From assembly GCA_023390555.1 (NCBI GenBank), contig JAEWCQ010000017.1, positions 52,208 to 116,207 of the forward strand: a stretch of DNA of 64,000 bases, read 5' to 3'. Numbering within the stretch: the first letter of the stretch is position 1; the number at the start of each line of letters is the position of its first letter. Under the pieces are notes generated by a model. It worked only from the letters and a program-made list of their open reading frames with translations. It was not told the origin of the DNA and did not search any database. Source of the DNA: Bacillota bacterium. GTDB taxonomy: Bacteria > Bacillota > Clostridia > Lachnospirales > Lachnospiraceae. Below are positions 26,937-35,416 of this stretch, one piece after another. The translations under genes and the position numbers were made by a program.

Positions 26937-26965
26937 TTGACTTTATAGCCGGGCTTGTGTAAAAT
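26937..26965 (+). promoter_or_regulatory. Promoter of tRNA-Gln
   Basis: TTGACT, 17 bases, then TAAAAT, about 20 bases before the tRNA 5' end. It begins nine bases after the YigZ stop. Confidence 0.65.
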
Positions 26966-26985
26966 ATCATTTGTTGACAGCTTAA

Positions 26986-27057
26986 TGGCCCATCGCCAAA
27001 CGGTAAGGCAACGGACTCTGACTCCGTCATCTCAAGGTTCGAATCCTTGTGGGCCAG
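26986..27057 (+). tRNA. tRNA-Gln (anticodon CTG)
   Basis: The 72-base cloverleaf has acceptor arms TGGCCCA and TGGGCCA, anticodon stem ACGGA/TCCGT with loop CTCTGAC (anticodon CTG, codon CAG), and T arm CAAGG-TTCGAAT-CCTTG. CCA is not encoded. Because the anticodon is the CAG-specific form, another tRNA-Gln with TTG is expected elsewhere. Confidence 0.94.
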
Positions 27058-27065
27058 CTCATGGG

Positions 27066-27091
27066 AAGCACCACTTATGTGGTGCTTTTTT
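27066..27091 (+). terminator. tRNA-Gln terminator
   Basis: AAGCACCAC pairs perfectly with GTGGTGCTT around a TTAT loop. More T follow directly. Confidence 0.85.
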
Positions 27092-27179
27092 GATACAGAG
27101 GAAAGACCGTGCGTTGAGGCACAAAAGGTTTGATTCCTATTTCTTTTGAACAATGTGTTTTGTACATAAGGAGAACAGC

Positions 27180-27908
27180 ATGTATAGTATGGAAAGCCGT
27201 GTCAGGTACAGTGAGGTAGATTACAGGCAGAATATGACATTTGCAGCCCTTTTGAACTATTTTCAGGACTGCTGCACCTTTCAATCGGAAGATCTTGGCA
27301 TTGGACTGGAATTTTTGGAGGAGCTCCATGAAGCGTGGGTACTGATATCCTGGCAGGTTGTCCTGCTGCGAAAGCCGCGGCTTGGAGAAAAAATCAAAGT
27401 GAATACCTGGCCGTATGATTTCGGTGGTTTCTATGGATACCGTAATTTTACGATGACTGATGAAAAGGGAGAGACAGTGGCATATGCGAATTCTGTCTGG
27501 GCATTTGTGGATATGATCAGCGGAAGGCCGATGAAAATCGCGCCGGAGATACTTGCCGTATATCATAAGGAACCGAAGTATCCGATGGAATATGCGAACC
27601 GCAAGATTAAGACACCGAAGGAAGTCGAGGCAGCGGAGCCGTTTGCTGTGCATGCGTCCCAGATTGACACCAATCAGCACGTGAATAATGAAAAATATAT
27701 TGAAATTGCACAGGAATATCTGCCAGGAGGTTTTGAAATCGGCCAAATGCGGGCAGAATATAGAAAATCGGCAGTTCTTGGAGATATTCTGTATCCTTAT
27801 ATTCATAAGGATGAAGCAGAATCAGTCATAACAGTTCTGCTCACAGATGCAGAAGTGAAACCATTTGCAATTGTGGAATTCAGCAGAAAGAAGTCGGAGG
27901 AAAAATGA
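27180..27908 (+). CDS. Acyl-ACP thioesterase (FatA/FatB family)
   Basis: This double hotdog-fold enzyme releases fatty acids from acyl carrier protein. The N-terminal hotdog begins MYSMESRVRYSEVDYRQNM. The second half has the catalytic-region motif SQIDTNQHVNNEKYIEIAQ, with the expected Asp/Asn/His cluster. Length is 242 aa. An in-frame ATG lies 27 bases upstream, but AAGGAGA sits just before ATG 27180. The stop overlaps the start of the CvfB-like gene by four bases, so the two are coupled. Confidence 0.9.
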   Translation: MYSMESRVRYSEVDYRQNMTFAALLNYFQDCCTFQSEDLGIGLEFLEELHEAWVLISWQVVLLRKPRLGEKIKVNTWPYDFGGFYGYRNFTMTDEKGETVAYANSVWAFVDMISGRPMKIAPEILAVYHKEPKYPMEYANRKIKTPKEVEAAEPFAVHASQIDTNQHVNNEKYIEIAQEYLPGGFEIGQMRAEYRKSAVLGDILYPYIHKDEAESVITVLLTDAEVKPFAIVEFSRKKSEEK

Positions 27909-28747
27909 TTCATTTAGGAGAATGGCAGGAACTTATAATTGTAAAAAATGTGGAGTTTGGTATCTATCTGGCAGAGACAGCGGAAGATGAAACAAGAGTC
28001 CTGCTTCCCAAAAAGCAGGTGCCGGAAGGCGCGCAGACAGGGGACACCCTGAAGGTCTTTTTATATAAAGATTCCAAGGACCGTCTGATTGCAACTTTGA
28101 CGGAACCAAAGCTCACGTTGGGAGCATTTGCGGTATTAAAAGTGCTCGAAATCGGAAAGATCGGTGCATTTTTGGATTGGGGACTGGAGAAAGACCTGTT
28201 TCTTCCTTATAAGGAAATGATAGAGAAAGTGTCTGTGGGAGATGAAGTCCTGGTTACCCTGTACATTGATAAGAGCAAACGACTCTGTGCGAGTATGAAA
28301 GGAATTTATCATCTGCTTGAGAAAGATTCCCCTTATAAAAAAGATGATATGGTAGAGGGACGTGTCTATGAATTCAGCGATAACTTTGGTACTTTTGTCG
28401 CAGTGGATGACCGGTATTCCGCATTGATTCCCAATTTTGAAGACCACAGTTTTCTTCACATTGGAGATGTGATCAGCGCGAAAGTGACCAATGTCAAGGA
28501 AGATGGGAAATTAGATCTAACGCTGCGGGAAAAAGCATATCTTCAGATGGATGAAGATGCCGAAAAGGTAATGAAAGTCATCGAGGAATTTGCGGGAGTC
28601 CTTCCATTTAATGATAAGGCATCTCCGGAGGTGATTCAGAGAGAGACCGGACTCAGCAAGGCAGCTTTTAAGCGTGCGGTTGGGAAATTGTATAAGGCGC
28701 GCAGAGTTGAGATAACAGAAAAGAGTATCCGCAAAATCAAAGAATAA
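27905..28747 (+). CDS. cvfB: S1 RNA-binding protein, CvfB/YitL family
   Basis: This is an RNA-binding protein with tandem S1-like domains and a C-terminal winged helix. Visible are VLKVLEIGKIGAFLDWGLEKDLFLP in the middle S1 repeat, RVYEFSDNFGTFVAVDDRYSALIP in the next, and a C-terminal winged helix (SPEVIQRETGLSKAAFKRAVGKLYKARRV). Staphylococcus CvfB affects virulence factor expression; the role in Clostridia is not known. Length is 280 aa. It overlaps the thioesterase gene by four bases. Confidence 0.88.
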   Translation: MIHLGEWQELIIVKNVEFGIYLAETAEDETRVLLPKKQVPEGAQTGDTLKVFLYKDSKDRLIATLTEPKLTLGAFAVLKVLEIGKIGAFLDWGLEKDLFLPYKEMIEKVSVGDEVLVTLYIDKSKRLCASMKGIYHLLEKDSPYKKDDMVEGRVYEFSDNFGTFVAVDDRYSALIPNFEDHSFLHIGDVISAKVTNVKEDGKLDLTLREKAYLQMDEDAEKVMKVIEEFAGVLPFNDKASPEVIQRETGLSKAAFKRAVGKLYKARRVEITEKSIRKIKE

Positions 28748-28808
28748 AAAATTCAGATCACAGGAATAGTGTCTGCCGCGTAACGGAAGGATGAAAGTCA
28801 GATAATGA

Positions 28809-28837
28809 TTGCAATCTTGTATTAAAATGTTTATATT
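28809..28837 (+). promoter_or_regulatory. Promoter of ridA
   Basis: TTGCAA, 17 bases, then TATATT, about 30 bases before the ridA start codon. Confidence 0.55.
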
Positions 28838-28869
28838 AGAAATAGTCTAGATAGAAAGAAGGAATCATT

Positions 28870-29244
28870 ATGAAGAAAGTAATCGCAACAGATAAGGCAC
28901 CGGCTGCGATCGGACCTTATTCACAGGCAATTGAAGTAAACGGAATGGTATTCACATCTGGCATTATTCCGGTAGTGCCGGAAACCGGTGAAATCCCGGA
29001 AGGTTCCGTGGCACAGGCAAAGCAGGCACTGACCAATTTAACGAACCTGTTAGAGGCTGCAGGCACCAATATAAATCAGGTGATTAAGACAACCGTTTTT
29101 ATCAAAGAGATGAACGATTTCGCAGCGATCAATGAGGTATATCAGACATTTTTTACAGCGGATTTTCCGGCAAGGAGCTGCGTGGAAGTTGCGCGCCTGC
29201 CAAAGGATGTTATGCTTGAGATCGAAGCGATTGCATTAAAGTAA
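28870..29244 (+). CDS. ridA: RidA family reactive imine/enamine deaminase
   Basis: RidA hydrolyses reactive 2-aminoacrylate and similar imines released by PLP enzymes. The 124 aa sequence has the family start (DKAPAAIGPYSQAIEVNGMVFTSGIIP) and the active-site Arg102 within FPARSCVEVARLPKD. It has its own promoter and terminator, so it is probably monocistronic. The location says nothing about a particular substrate. Confidence 0.94.
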   Translation: MKKVIATDKAPAAIGPYSQAIEVNGMVFTSGIIPVVPETGEIPEGSVAQAKQALTNLTNLLEAAGTNINQVIKTTVFIKEMNDFAAINEVYQTFFTADFPARSCVEVARLPKDVMLEIEAIALK

Positions 29245-29263
29245 GATGTGATCAGCCAAATAC

Positions 29264-29311
29264 AAAGGGACGGAACCCGTACGATGAATATCGTATGCGT
29301 TCCGTCCCTTT
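29264..29311. terminator. Bidirectional terminator between ridA and yjfB-like gene
   Basis: AAAGGGACGGAAC pairs perfectly with GTTCCGTCCCTTT, and an inner CGTACGAT/ATCGTATG stem extends it. A-runs and T-runs flank it, and it serves two convergent genes. Confidence 0.8.
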
Positions 29312-29324
29312 CCTGTGTCAAATC

Positions 29325-29519
29325 CTATACATACATGTCAAAATTACTTCCTACAGACGGATTGACGGAATTCTCCATGGCTTTTATCATTGAGGAACCC
29401 ATTGCATCCGTAACATCCAGCTGCTTATTCAACATTGCAAGACCAATTGCCTGACCGGTCGCGTCTGTTGCACCGGTTAATGCACTTAAGGCAGTTGAAT
29501 TTAAGGAGTCGATTTCCAT
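29325..29519 (-). CDS. YjfB family putative motility protein
   Basis: A 64-residue protein similar to Bacillus YjfB (putative motility protein family): it begins MEIDSLNSTALSALTG, has an Ala/Thr/Met-rich middle and ends with NPSVGSNFDMYV. GAGG lies about six bases before the ATG. No signal peptide or membrane segment is visible. The family link to motility is by genome context in other species; no flagellar genes occur in this window. Confidence 0.65.
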   Translation of the reverse strand: MEIDSLNSTALSALTGATDATGQAIGLAMLNKQLDVTDAMGSSMIKAMENSVNPSVGSNFDMYV

Positions 29520-29660
29520 TTCAGCCTCACCGACCTTTCTAAAATGATACGTACATTATGACATATATATACAAAAAAATCAAAAAAAATAAGGAATCTT
29601 CATAGAATGTTCATATTAATGTTATAATATATAAAAATACGATGTTAAAGGAGTGCGAGA

Positions 29661-30578
29661 ATGATATACGATGTGGTGATTATTGGAAGCGGACCGGCAG
29701 GTCTTGCGGCAGCAATCTATGGACAGCGCGCCAGACTGAAAACGTTGGTGATTGAAAAGCAGCCAATGAGCGGCGGACAGATATTGAACACTTACGAAGT
29801 GGATAATTATCCTGGGATGATGGGAGTCGGCGGATTTGAACTGGGTCAAAAATTTCGGGAGCATGCGGACAAGCTTGGTGCCGAATTTGAAACGGCAGAT
29901 GTAGAGAAAGTAGTGACAGAGAATGATGTGCATCAGCTGCATCTCACCGATAAAGTAATAGAGACAAAGACTGTAATTTTTGCAATGGGAGCACAGTATC
30001 GCAAACTGGCTGTCCCGGGAGAAGAGGAATTCAGCGGTATGGGTGTATCTTATTGTGCAACCTGTGACGGAGCATTTTTTAAGAAACGTACCGTAGCGGT
30101 TGTCGGAGGCGGAGATGTTGCACTGGAAGATGCACTGTTTCTGGCTAGAAGCTGTGAGAAAGTCTACCTGATTCACCGCCGAGATGAATTCCGCGGAGCC
30201 AAAGTGTTGCAGGAACGTGTGAAGAGCACGGAAAATATTGAGATTATCTACGATTCAGTAGTGGAGAAAATCGAAGGTTCCAGCCAGGTGGAGCGCATCA
30301 GCCTGTATAATAAGAAGGAAGACGCCCGTAGTGAGCGGAACGTATCCGGAATTTTTATTGCAGTCGGCATTATCCCGAATTCAAAATGTGCGGATGGATT
30401 CGTGCCGCTCGATCAGAATGGCTATATTATTGCGGGAGAGGACGGTATCACTGCGGTGGAGGGTGCCTTTGCAGCAGGTGATATACGTACCAAGAAACTG
30501 CGCCAGGTCATCACTGCTGCAGCTGACGGAGCAAATACAATTACATCAGTGGAAAACTATCTATACCATAAAAAGTAA
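29661..30578 (+). CDS. trxB: Thioredoxin-disulfide reductase
   Basis: This flavoenzyme transfers electrons from NADPH to thioredoxin. The FAD-binding GSGPAGLAAAIYGQRA lies at the N-terminus, the redox-active CATC motif has Cys132 and Cys135, the NADPH-binding motif is VVGGGDVALEDALFLA, and GAFAAGDIRTKKLRQV closes the FAD site. Length is 305 aa. AAAGGAG precedes the ATG. A TATAAT at 29623 with a weak TTCATA 18 bases before it may be the promoter. Confidence 0.95.
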   Translation: MIYDVVIIGSGPAGLAAAIYGQRARLKTLVIEKQPMSGGQILNTYEVDNYPGMMGVGGFELGQKFREHADKLGAEFETADVEKVVTENDVHQLHLTDKVIETKTVIFAMGAQYRKLAVPGEEEFSGMGVSYCATCDGAFFKKRTVAVVGGGDVALEDALFLARSCEKVYLIHRRDEFRGAKVLQERVKSTENIEIIYDSVVEKIEGSSQVERISLYNKKEDARSERNVSGIFIAVGIIPNSKCADGFVPLDQNGYIIAGEDGITAVEGAFAAGDIRTKKLRQVITAAADGANTITSVENYLYHKK

Positions 30579-30608
30579 AATTTCCGTAAAATCAGAGGCA
30601 ATTAAGGG

Positions 30609-30637
30609 TTGACACGGTATGGTATGCGTAATATAAT
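30609..30637 (+). promoter_or_regulatory. Consensus promoter of the NlpC/P60 gene
   Basis: A perfect TTGACA, 17 bases, perfect TATAAT. This is one of the best vegetative promoter matches in the window. It predicts strong expression with a leader of about 70 bases. Confidence 0.8.
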
Positions 30638-30715
30638 AACCATGTAATAAATGTAACAAATTCGTAACAAATGAAATTTGTGTGAACTATCACAATGAAA
30701 TAAACGGAGGTGTGT

Positions 30716-31969
30716 ATGTACAGAAAGGGTTTGAGGGTAACAGCCTGTGGCATTGCTAGTGCGTTTGTGCTGGCAGGGACTACGGTTGTGCCATATGCAG
30801 CGCCGGTTGCAGGGGTTTCGAAAGTAGCGGCTGTGAGTGGAGATTCTGCTACGACATTGGTATCTGGTGTTTCACTTTGTTTTTCTAATTATCTGACACA
30901 GAGTGAACAGACGGCAAAGACGACTGCCAACAGTACGCCGGTCGTACAGTCGGCGGAAGACCAGGCGACAACGGATACGACTTCTTCAAGCGATGGTACT
31001 GCTGCGGCTGATGCGGGTGAGCCGACAAGCGAATATGCAGATATTGCAATCGCTCAGGTGGACAACTATGTAAACATCCGAAGTGCTGCAAGTCAGGACA
31101 GTGAAGTGGTAGGTAAGCTGTATAACAATTCAGCTGCAACGGTACTTGCAACAGAAGGCGACTGGTATCAGATTACATCAGGTACAGTTACCGGGTACGT
31201 TAAGAGTGAATACGTTGTTTGCGGAAATGAAGAACTTGCAAGATCGGTAAGCCGCAGGGTTGCAACTGTTACTACAGAGACATTGTTCGTCAGAACACAG
31301 CCGACAACAGATTCAGATGTTCTTGGCATGGTTCCGGTTGCAGATGAACTTACTGTAACCGATGAGTCTACACAGGGATGGATAAAGGTATCCATTGAAG
31401 AAGGAGAAGGTTACGTGTCTACGGATTATGTAACGCTTTCGACAGAATATGTACAGGCTGAATCAAAGGCCGAAGAAGAAGCAAGACTTGCAAAAGAGGA
31501 AGCCGAGAGGGAAGCAGCTCAGAAAGCTGCAGAGAAGGCAGCCGCAAAGGCATCTTCCGCATCCTCTTCGTCTAGTTCCTCATCCTCCAGTTCCGCTTCT
31601 AGTACGGATTATGCAGCACCGTCCGGAAGCAGCGGCAGTGCAGTAGCAAGTTATGCATCTCAGTTTGTTGGTAATCCGTATGTATATGGCGGATCAAGCC
31701 TGACAAGCGGTACGGACTGTTCCGGATTTATCATGTCGGTCTATGCAGCATTTGGCGTATCATTACCACATTCTTCCAGTGCTTTAAGAAGCTCCGGATA
31801 TGAGGTGGGTACCGACAATATGCAGCCGGGTGATATTGTTTGCTATAGCGGACATGTGGCACTCTACGTAGGAAATGGAACAATTGTACATGCAAGTACA
31901 CCGGAATCCGGAATTAAGTATTCCAATGTAAATTACAAAACAATTTTAGCGGTTAGAAGAATCTTTTAA
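30716..31969 (+). CDS. Secreted SH3b and NlpC/P60 cell-wall endopeptidase
   Basis: This exported peptidase probably cleaves gamma-D-glutamyl-diamino acid bonds in peptidoglycan stem peptides. It has a signal peptide (MYRKGLRVTACGIASAFVLA, cleaved near residues 24-28), a Ser/Thr-rich stretch, two bacterial SH3 domains (about 103-170 and 178-245) for wall binding, a Glu/Ala/Lys-rich coiled segment with a serine-rich linker, and a C-terminal NlpC/P60 domain with Cys335 (TDCSGF), His380 (GHVALYV) and His392. Length is 417 aa. ATG 30716 lies five bases after GGAGG; the GTG at 30710 overlaps that site and was not used. A consensus promoter and a terminator flank it. Confidence 0.94.
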   Translation: MYRKGLRVTACGIASAFVLAGTTVVPYAAPVAGVSKVAAVSGDSATTLVSGVSLCFSNYLTQSEQTAKTTANSTPVVQSAEDQATTDTTSSSDGTAAADAGEPTSEYADIAIAQVDNYVNIRSAASQDSEVVGKLYNNSAATVLATEGDWYQITSGTVTGYVKSEYVVCGNEELARSVSRRVATVTTETLFVRTQPTTDSDVLGMVPVADELTVTDESTQGWIKVSIEEGEGYVSTDYVTLSTEYVQAESKAEEEARLAKEEAEREAAQKAAEKAAAKASSASSSSSSSSSSSASSTDYAAPSGSSGSAVASYASQFVGNPYVYGGSSLTSGTDCSGFIMSVYAAFGVSLPHSSSALRSSGYEVGTDNMQPGDIVCYSGHVALYVGNGTIVHASTPESGIKYSNVNYKTILAVRRIF

Positions 31970-31984
31970 TGAGATTACATAAAG

Positions 31985-32015
31985 GGACTGTCGCGGTTGC
32001 GGCAGTTCTTTTTTT
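31985..32015 (+). terminator. Terminator after the NlpC/P60 gene
   Basis: GGACTGTCGC pairs with GCGGCAGTTC around a GGTT loop. Seven T follow. Confidence 0.8.
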
Positions 32016-32527
32016 GTTCTATAGGAAAGACCTGAGCGCGTCTGGCACAATCTTTTTCTTTCTGAGGGAGCTTTTCAGATGAAAGATAAGCTTCAAAAAT
32101 GGCTGCTTTTAGATAGAAAAAAATGGTAGCAAAAAAAACGAAAAAAGATGGAATATACAAAGTGCACAAAATGGAAAAAGATGTCGAAAAACTGTCACAA
32201 AAATCAGAAAATCATTCAAAAAGTTATCCACATCGAAAAATGTGGAAACATCGAAAAAAATGAGTTATACACCAAGTTATCCACCTTATCCACAGAAAAT
32301 TCGATAAAAAGATAGGTTTACATAGCAAAAAATGCAAACAGACGTTTTGTGAAGAAATTATAAAGTTGCCGGGAGCGGGAAAAAGAAAGGAAAAAGTATT
32401 GACATTTCAAAAGTGAAAAATAATAAAAATAAAGGGCTAAAATGTCAGTAAATTTCGAAAAAGCAGGAAATTTGTAAAGGATATTTCGGAAAGTGAAGAG
32501 AAAACTACATTTGTAATGGGACAGGAG
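32016..32527. other. A-rich gene-free stretch of 500 bases
   Basis: No gene is visible on either strand. The + strand is strongly A-rich with repeated TCGAAAAA motifs. It holds four DnaA-box-like sequences (listed separately). A consensus -35 TTGACA at 32399 with TAATAA 16 bases later may be a further promoter. Confidence 0.6.
32224..32294 (+). promoter_or_regulatory. Cluster of four DnaA-box-like sequences
   Basis: TTATCCACA at 32224 and at 32286 match the consensus perfectly. TTATACACC at 32265 and TTATCCACC at 32277 differ at the last base. All are on the same strand, and the last two are directly adjacent. Known bacterial uses of such clusters are replication origins, DnaA titration sites and DnaA-regulated promoters. 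No dnaA, dnaN or rpmH gene is nearby, so a titration or regulatory role is more likely than the chromosomal origin. Confidence 0.65.
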
Positions 32528-32556
32528 TTGAAAAAGCGAAAAGCATTTGCTATACT
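32528..32556 (+). promoter_or_regulatory. Promoter of the WecG/TagA-like gene
   Basis: TTGAAA, 17 bases, then TATACT with the extended TGC before it, 47 bases upstream of the start codon. Confidence 0.65.
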
Positions 32557-32602
32557 ACATGAATAAAAAGGCATAAAACAATGCAGAATAGATGGTGCAT
32601 AT

Positions 32603-33286
32603 ATGTTAAAGAAAATAGATATTCTTGGTATGCAGATAGATAATTATACGGTCCGTGAGGCAATTTTACAGGTCGAAGTCTATCTGAATAATACGGTGAT
32701 GAATACCATAGAGACAATTAATATGAAAATGCTGGATCTTGCAAGTGAGGAGACCTCTATTAAAGAATGCATCGAGATGCTGGATCTTGCGGTAATCGGG
32801 GAAAAAGATATTCTGCTCGCAGCCGGGGTCCATTCCTCACAGCGAATCAAAGAGACGGTAGACCACGAATTTTTCAAAGAGTTCATGAAACGGATTATCC
32901 GCAATCATAAGAGCGTGTTTTTACTGGGCGAAGCGACAGAAGATGTGAACAGGCTTGAGGAGTATTTGGACGAGGAGTATGATAAGCTGAAGATATCCGG
33001 AAGATGTGCATTCGATGAAAAATCCGGAGATCTGGAAGGCGTCGTAAATGAAGTGAACAGCATATCACCGGACGTTATTTTTTCCATTCTTCCGTCACCG
33101 CATCAGGAGAAGTTTCTGCTTGAGAACAGGGGGAAACTGGATGCGAGAATCTGGTATGGACTCGGGGATGCATATCAGACACATTCGGGAATCGTGCGCC
33201 TGTCAAAAATAGCCGGTAAAATGATCAACAGAAAGAGACTGCAGCTTCAGCTACATAAATATAATAATGATAATGAGGAAAAATAA
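32603..33286 (+). CDS. WecG/TagA/CpsF family glycosyltransferase-like protein
   Basis: A member of the family of N-acetylmannosaminyl- and related transferases used in teichoic acid or surface glycan synthesis. The 227 aa sequence has a family-like N-terminus (IDILGMQIDNYTVREA) and the core motif SPDVIFSILPSPHQEKFLLENRG, followed by WYGLGDAYQ. In typical members that last position reads G-x-G-x-x-F-D, and the usual thymine-like N-terminal pocket is also divergent, so the activity may differ or be lost. The stop overlaps the YitT start by one base, suggesting an operon. Confidence 0.72.
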   Translation: MLKKIDILGMQIDNYTVREAILQVEVYLNNTVMNTIETINMKMLDLASEETSIKECIEMLDLAVIGEKDILLAAGVHSSQRIKETVDHEFFKEFMKRIIRNHKSVFLLGEATEDVNRLEEYLDEEYDKLKISGRCAFDEKSGDLEGVVNEVNSISPDVIFSILPSPHQEKFLLENRGKLDARIWYGLGDAYQTHSGIVRLSKIAGKMINRKRLQLQLHKYNNDNEEK

Positions 33287-34152
33287 TGATGATTTCTCTG
33301 AAAAAGTCTCGCTGGCTCGATTATACGCTCATTGTGGTCGGTACCGGGCTGATGGCATTTGCCATTCAGTGTATTTATGATCCGACCGGACTGGTAGTAG
33401 GTGGTTTTACCGGAATAGCGATTATTGTGAAAAGATTGTCCGCTGCAACAGTCGAAGGAGGGATTCCCCTCTGGCTGACGAATCTCGCGCTGAATCTTCC
33501 GGTATTTCTGCTTGCGTGGAAGATAAAAGGAAGAAGCTTTGTAGGAAGAACAGGGGTTGCCACTGTTCTTTTATCATTCTGGCTGTATGTGATTCCGCAA
33601 TGGGATCTTCCACAGGGCGACTATATGCTTACCGCAATTTACGGCGGGGCAATCGAGGGAATCGGACTTGGTATGGTTCTTCTGGCAAAAGCGACGACCG
33701 GCGGAATAGATATGGTTTCAACACTGATTCAGAATTATCTTCGTCATTATCCAATTGTGGAAATTATGCTGATCCTGGATGGCATCATTGTACTGGGAGG
33801 TGCTGCAGTATTTGGCGTAAAACCGGCGCTGTATGCGGTCGTTGCAATTTTTCTCTATACAAAAGTATCCGATGCATTGATGGAGGGACTGAAATATTCC
33901 AAAGCGGTTTTCATTATTACGGCCAAGTCCGATGCGGTATCCGACGCACTGATGGAGGAACTGAGCCGTGGGGTCACGGGGCTGCCTGCAAGGGGAATGT
34001 ATTCCGGGGAAAGCCGTGATATGCTCTATTGCGTGGTGTCGAAAAAAGAGATTGTAGAGCTGAAAGATATCGTAAAAAGAATCGATCACAGGGCGTTTGT
34101 GATTGTGACGGATGCAAGGGAAGTGCTTGGAGAAGGTTTTTTGGAATATTAG
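33286..34152 (+). CDS. YitT family membrane protein
   Basis: A membrane protein of the YitT/DUF161 family with about five membrane segments (first at YTLIVVGTGLMAFAIQCIY) and a C-terminal cytoplasmic DUF2179 domain that ends with FVIVTDAREVLGEGF. Length is 288 aa. GAGG lies seven bases before ATG 33286; ATG 33289 is also possible. The transported or sensed molecule is not known for most of the family. It is coupled to the WecG/TagA-like gene. Confidence 0.88.
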   Translation: MMISLKKSRWLDYTLIVVGTGLMAFAIQCIYDPTGLVVGGFTGIAIIVKRLSAATVEGGIPLWLTNLALNLPVFLLAWKIKGRSFVGRTGVATVLLSFWLYVIPQWDLPQGDYMLTAIYGGAIEGIGLGMVLLAKATTGGIDMVSTLIQNYLRHYPIVEIMLILDGIIVLGGAAVFGVKPALYAVVAIFLYTKVSDALMEGLKYSKAVFIITAKSDAVSDALMEELSRGVTGLPARGMYSGESRDMLYCVVSKKEIVELKDIVKRIDHRAFVIVTDAREVLGEGFLEY

Positions 34153-34192
34153 CATAAAAATATTTGCTTTTCCTCTTTATTTTTTTGGTGTT

Positions 34193-34221
34193 TTGCATTA
34201 AAATGTATTTTAGGATATACC
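34193..34221 (+). promoter_or_regulatory. Promoter of the CdaR-like regulator gene
   Basis: TTGCAT, 17 bases, then TATACC. The transcript would start close to the first arm of the inverted repeat at 34221. Confidence 0.45.
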
Positions 34222-34259
34222 AACTTTCAGAAAAAGACATAATTTTTTTGTGAAAGTTG
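34221..34259 (+). repeat. Inverted repeat in the leader of the CdaR-like gene
   Basis: CAACTTTCA and TGAAAGTTG form nine perfect pairs, separated by 21 bases that end in a T-run. It overlaps the likely transcription start, so it may be an operator for autoregulation or a 5' stem. Confidence 0.45.
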
Positions 34260-34303
34260 TATAGATTTGAGGGAGATTTTGGAAAAGAGAAGGAGAAAAA
34301 AGC

Positions 34304-35392
34304 ATGATTTCAAATCAGATACTTCAAAATACAATTGATGGTTTGAAGGGCATCACACGCGTGGATCTTTGCGTGATTGATACGGAAGGAAAGGTGCTGG
34401 CTACAACGTTCCCGGATGCGGATAATTACATCAATCCGGCAATGGCATTTATTGAGTCGCCGGCAGACAGCCAGGTCGTACAGGGATGTCAGTTCTTTAA
34501 AGTGTTTGACGATCATCAGATGGAGTATGTATTGCTTGCAAATGGTGACAGTGACGATGTCTATATGGTGGGCAAGATTGCAGGGTTCCAGATACAGAAT
34601 CTCCTCGTTGCATACAAAGAGAGATTCGATAAGGATAATTTTATCAAGAACCTGCTGCTGGACAACCTGCTGTTGGTAGACATCTACAACCGTGCGAAAA
34701 AATTACATATTGAGACCGAGGTCCGCCGGGTGGTATTCATTGTTGAGACCAACCGCGAGAAGGACGGAAATGAGTTGGAGAAGGTCCGGAGTGTGTTTGG
34801 GGGCAAGTCCAAGGATTTTGTGACGGCTGTCGATGAGAAAAACATCATCGTTGTCAAAGAGTTATCCGAGAATGAGAGTTATGATGACCTTGACAAGACG
34901 GCAGAAATGATATTGAATCTTTTTAAAGCAGACAGCAGTAATAATGTCTATATCGCCTACGGTACTGTGGTGGGTGAAATCAAGGAGGTTTCACGTTCCT
35001 ACAAAGAGGCTCGCATGGCACTTGACGTAGGAAAGATATTCTTTGAGGAGAAGAACATTATTGCCTATTCCACACTTGGAATCGGGCGTCTGATTTATCA
35101 GCTGCCAATCCCGCTTTGCAAGATGTTCATCAAAGAGATTTTCGATGGAAAGTCACCCGATGAATTCGATGAGGAAACACTGACCACAATCAATAAATTC
35201 TTTGAGAACAGTCTGAATGTATCAGAGACCTCAAGACAGTTGTATATCCACAGAAATACGCTGGTATACCGTCTGGATAAGCTGCAAAAAAGCACCGGAC
35301 TGGATTTGCGCGTATTTGAAGATGCGATTACGTTTAAGATTGCACTTATGGTAGTAAAATATATGAAATATATGGAGTCACTTGATTATTAA
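34304..35392 (+). CDS. CdaR/PucR-type transcriptional regulator
   Basis: A DNA-binding regulator with the layout of sugar-diacid regulators: an N-terminal ligand-binding domain (about 1-130, starting MISNQILQNTIDGLKGITRV), a GGDEF-like middle domain (about 140-265) and a C-terminal HTH_30 (NVSETSRQLYIHRNTLVYRLDKLQKSTGLDLR). Length is 362 aa. The ligand is unknown. It lies 24 bases before ftsE on the same strand, so it may be in the same transcript as the FtsEX module, which is unusual company for a catabolic-type regulator. Confidence 0.88.
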   Translation: MISNQILQNTIDGLKGITRVDLCVIDTEGKVLATTFPDADNYINPAMAFIESPADSQVVQGCQFFKVFDDHQMEYVLLANGDSDDVYMVGKIAGFQIQNLLVAYKERFDKDNFIKNLLLDNLLLVDIYNRAKKLHIETEVRRVVFIVETNREKDGNELEKVRSVFGGKSKDFVTAVDEKNIIVVKELSENESYDDLDKTAEMILNLFKADSSNNVYIAYGTVVGEIKEVSRSYKEARMALDVGKIFFEEKNIIAYSTLGIGRLIYQLPIPLCKMFIKEIFDGKSPDEFDEETLTTINKFFENSLNVSETSRQLYIHRNTLVYRLDKLQKSTGLDLRVFEDAITFKIALMVVKYMKYMESLDY

Positions 35393-35416
35393 AGCAGTAG
35401 GTTTTAGGAGGAACAC

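Noticed and set aside
26955..27149. Open frame across tRNA-Gln
   Set aside because: It is a read-through of the tRNA and its terminator with no protein signature.
29248..29454. Open frame opposite the YjfB-like gene
   Set aside because: It runs through the bidirectional terminator and is opposite a recognisable gene.
32016..32527. Chromosomal origin of replication
   Set aside because: DnaA boxes are present, but no dnaA, dnaN, rpmH, gidA or parB genes are nearby. A regulatory or titration cluster is more modest and fits the data.
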